From: an uncultured Amaricoccus sp. | GTDB taxonomy: Bacteria; Pseudomonadota; Alphaproteobacteria; Rhodobacterales; Rhodobacteraceae | Length of the DNA stretch: 5,973 bases | Direction: 5' to 3' | Assembly (NCBI RefSeq): GCF_937858865.1 | Contig: NZ_CALLYO010000456.1 | Coordinates: forward strand, 1 to 5,973 | In this document: positions 5,277 to 5,973 of the stretch, one piece after another | How the letters are laid out: every line of letters begins with the position of its first letter | How positions within the stretch are numbered: position 1 is the stretch's first letter | The notes under the pieces: generated by a model | Seen by the model: the letters and a program-made list of their open reading frames with translations, nothing else | Database searches by the model: none | What the model was told of the DNA's origin: nothing | Position numbers and translations under genes: made by a program

Positions 5277-5973
5277 GTGAAAGACACCGTGCCCGACAGC
5301 GCCTTCTTCAGCCAGGATCTTGCCACCCGCGACCCGGAGATCTTCGCCGCCATCCGCAGCGAGCTCGGCCGGCAGCGCGACGAGATCGAGCTCATCGCCT
5401 CGGAGAACATCGTCAGCCGCGCGGTGCTGGAGGCGCAGGGCTCGGTGATGACCAACAAGTACGCCGAGGGCTATCCCGGACGCCGCTACTACGGCGGCTG
5501 CCAGTTCGTCGATGTGGCGGAGAATCTGGCGATCGAGCGGGCCTGCCGGCTCTTCGGGGCGACGTTCGCCAACGTGCAGGCCAACTCGGGGAGCCAGGCC
5601 AACCAGTCGGTCTTCCTCGCGCTCCTGCAGCCGGGCGACACCTTCCTTGCCATGGACCTCGCCTCGGGCGGGCACCTGACGCATGGGGCCAAGCCCAACA
5701 TGTCGGGGAAGTGGTTTAGGGCGGTGCACTACGGGGTGCGCCAGCAGGACCAGCGGATCGACTACGACCAGGCGGCGGAGCTTGCGCGGGAGCATCGGCC
5801 GAAGCTCATCATCGCCGGCGGATCGGCGGTGCCGCGGGTGATCGACTTCGCGCGGTGCCGGGCGATCGCCGACGAGGTCGGGGCGTACCTTATGGTCGAC
5901 ATGGCGCATTTCGCCGGGCTGGTGGCTGGCGGGCAGCATCCGAATCCGCTCGAGCACGCCCATGTGGTCACCA
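5277..5973 (+). CDS. glyA: Serine hydroxymethyltransferase, N-terminal part (cut by right edge)
   Basis: This PLP enzyme converts serine plus tetrahydrofolate to glycine plus 5,10-methylene-tetrahydrofolate, the main source of one-carbon units for purines, thymidylate and methionine. The window holds 232 codons of about 420-430. Visible motifs are ELIASEN (38-44), [17 protein letters not shown] (59-75; Tyr62, Glu64 and Tyr72 match E. coli Tyr55, Glu57 and Tyr65), NSGSQAN (103-109), GGHLTHG with His133 stacking on PLP, and [13 protein letters not shown] (207-219) with Asp208 pairing to the PLP ring nitrogen and His211. The PLP lysine in TTTHK is expected at residue 237, just outside the window. 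All checkable catalytic residues are present. Residue 185, in GGSAVPR, is Val where E. coli has Tyr. Expression is presumably independent of the minus-strand genes. The call is essentially certain. Confidence 0.97.
   Translation, partial: MKDTVPDSAFFSQDLATRDPEIFAAIRSELGRQRDEIELIASENIVSRAVLEAQGSVMTNKYAEGYPGRRYYGGCQFVDVAENLAIERACRLFGATFANVQANSGSQANQSVFLALLQPGDTFLAMDLASGGHLTHGAKPNMSGKWFRAVHYGVRQQDQRIDYDQAAELAREHRPKLIIAGGSAVPRVIDFARCRAIADEVGAYLMVDMAHFAGLVAGGQHPNPLEHAHVVT

Noticed and set aside
5126..5458. N-terminal extension of nadK to an ATG at 5458
   Set aside because: It would overlap glyA antisense, lacks any NAD kinase similarity, and exceeds the family's length by over 100 residues. The GTG at 5125 has its own ribosome site.
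4400..5719. Plus-strand open frame of 439 codons
   Set aside because: It covers the complement of nadK and a wrong frame of glyA; both real genes have complete motif sets.

Overview
This is a high-GC window carrying six protein-coding genes. Every product resembles the alphaproteobacterial version of its family: a short NAD kinase of about 254 residues, a compact HdaA-type DnaA regulator, and a serine hydroxymethyltransferase (SHMT) with an [14 protein letters not shown] stretch. A Rhodobacterales-like chromosome is my best guess. That rests on remembered family features and gene order, not on a search. All six genes look like chromosomal housekeeping or near-housekeeping genes. I see no phage, insertion sequence, CRISPR array, tRNA or rRNA.

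Layout, left to right. Positions 1-1150 (minus) hold the N-terminal half of polyphosphate kinase 1 (ppk), cut by the window edge. Positions 1151-1250 hold a good candidate ppk promoter. Positions 1251-2465 (minus) encode an MFS exporter-like permease, 2458-3132 (minus) the DnaA-inactivating AAA+ protein Hda/HdaA, and 3129-4202 (minus) an AI-2E/PerM-family membrane protein. These three genes overlap by 4 and 8 bases and must be one transcript, read perM-hda-MFS. A 158-base gap (4203-4360) with repeated GTGCAT words separates them from NAD kinase (4361-5125, minus). A 151-base divergent region (5126-5276) then leads to glyA, SHMT (5277 to the right edge, plus), cut five residues before its PLP-binding lysine.

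How the genes may work together. perM-hda-ppk is, from memory, a recurring alphaproteobacterial neighbourhood that joins control of replication initiation (Hda converts DnaA-ATP to DnaA-ADP with the sliding clamp) to polyphosphate synthesis. The MFS gene between hda and ppk is the part I do not expect there. NAD kinase (NADP supply) and glyA (one-carbon units) are divergently transcribed core-metabolism genes that share a short control region.

Several starts needed individual decisions. hda begins with TTG inside a TTGA stop-start overlap. nadK and glyA begin with GTG. ppk probably begins at 1150 behind a GGAGG site, not at the upstream ATG at 1180. I found no undescribed system. The observations below are modest leads on regulation and gene order.
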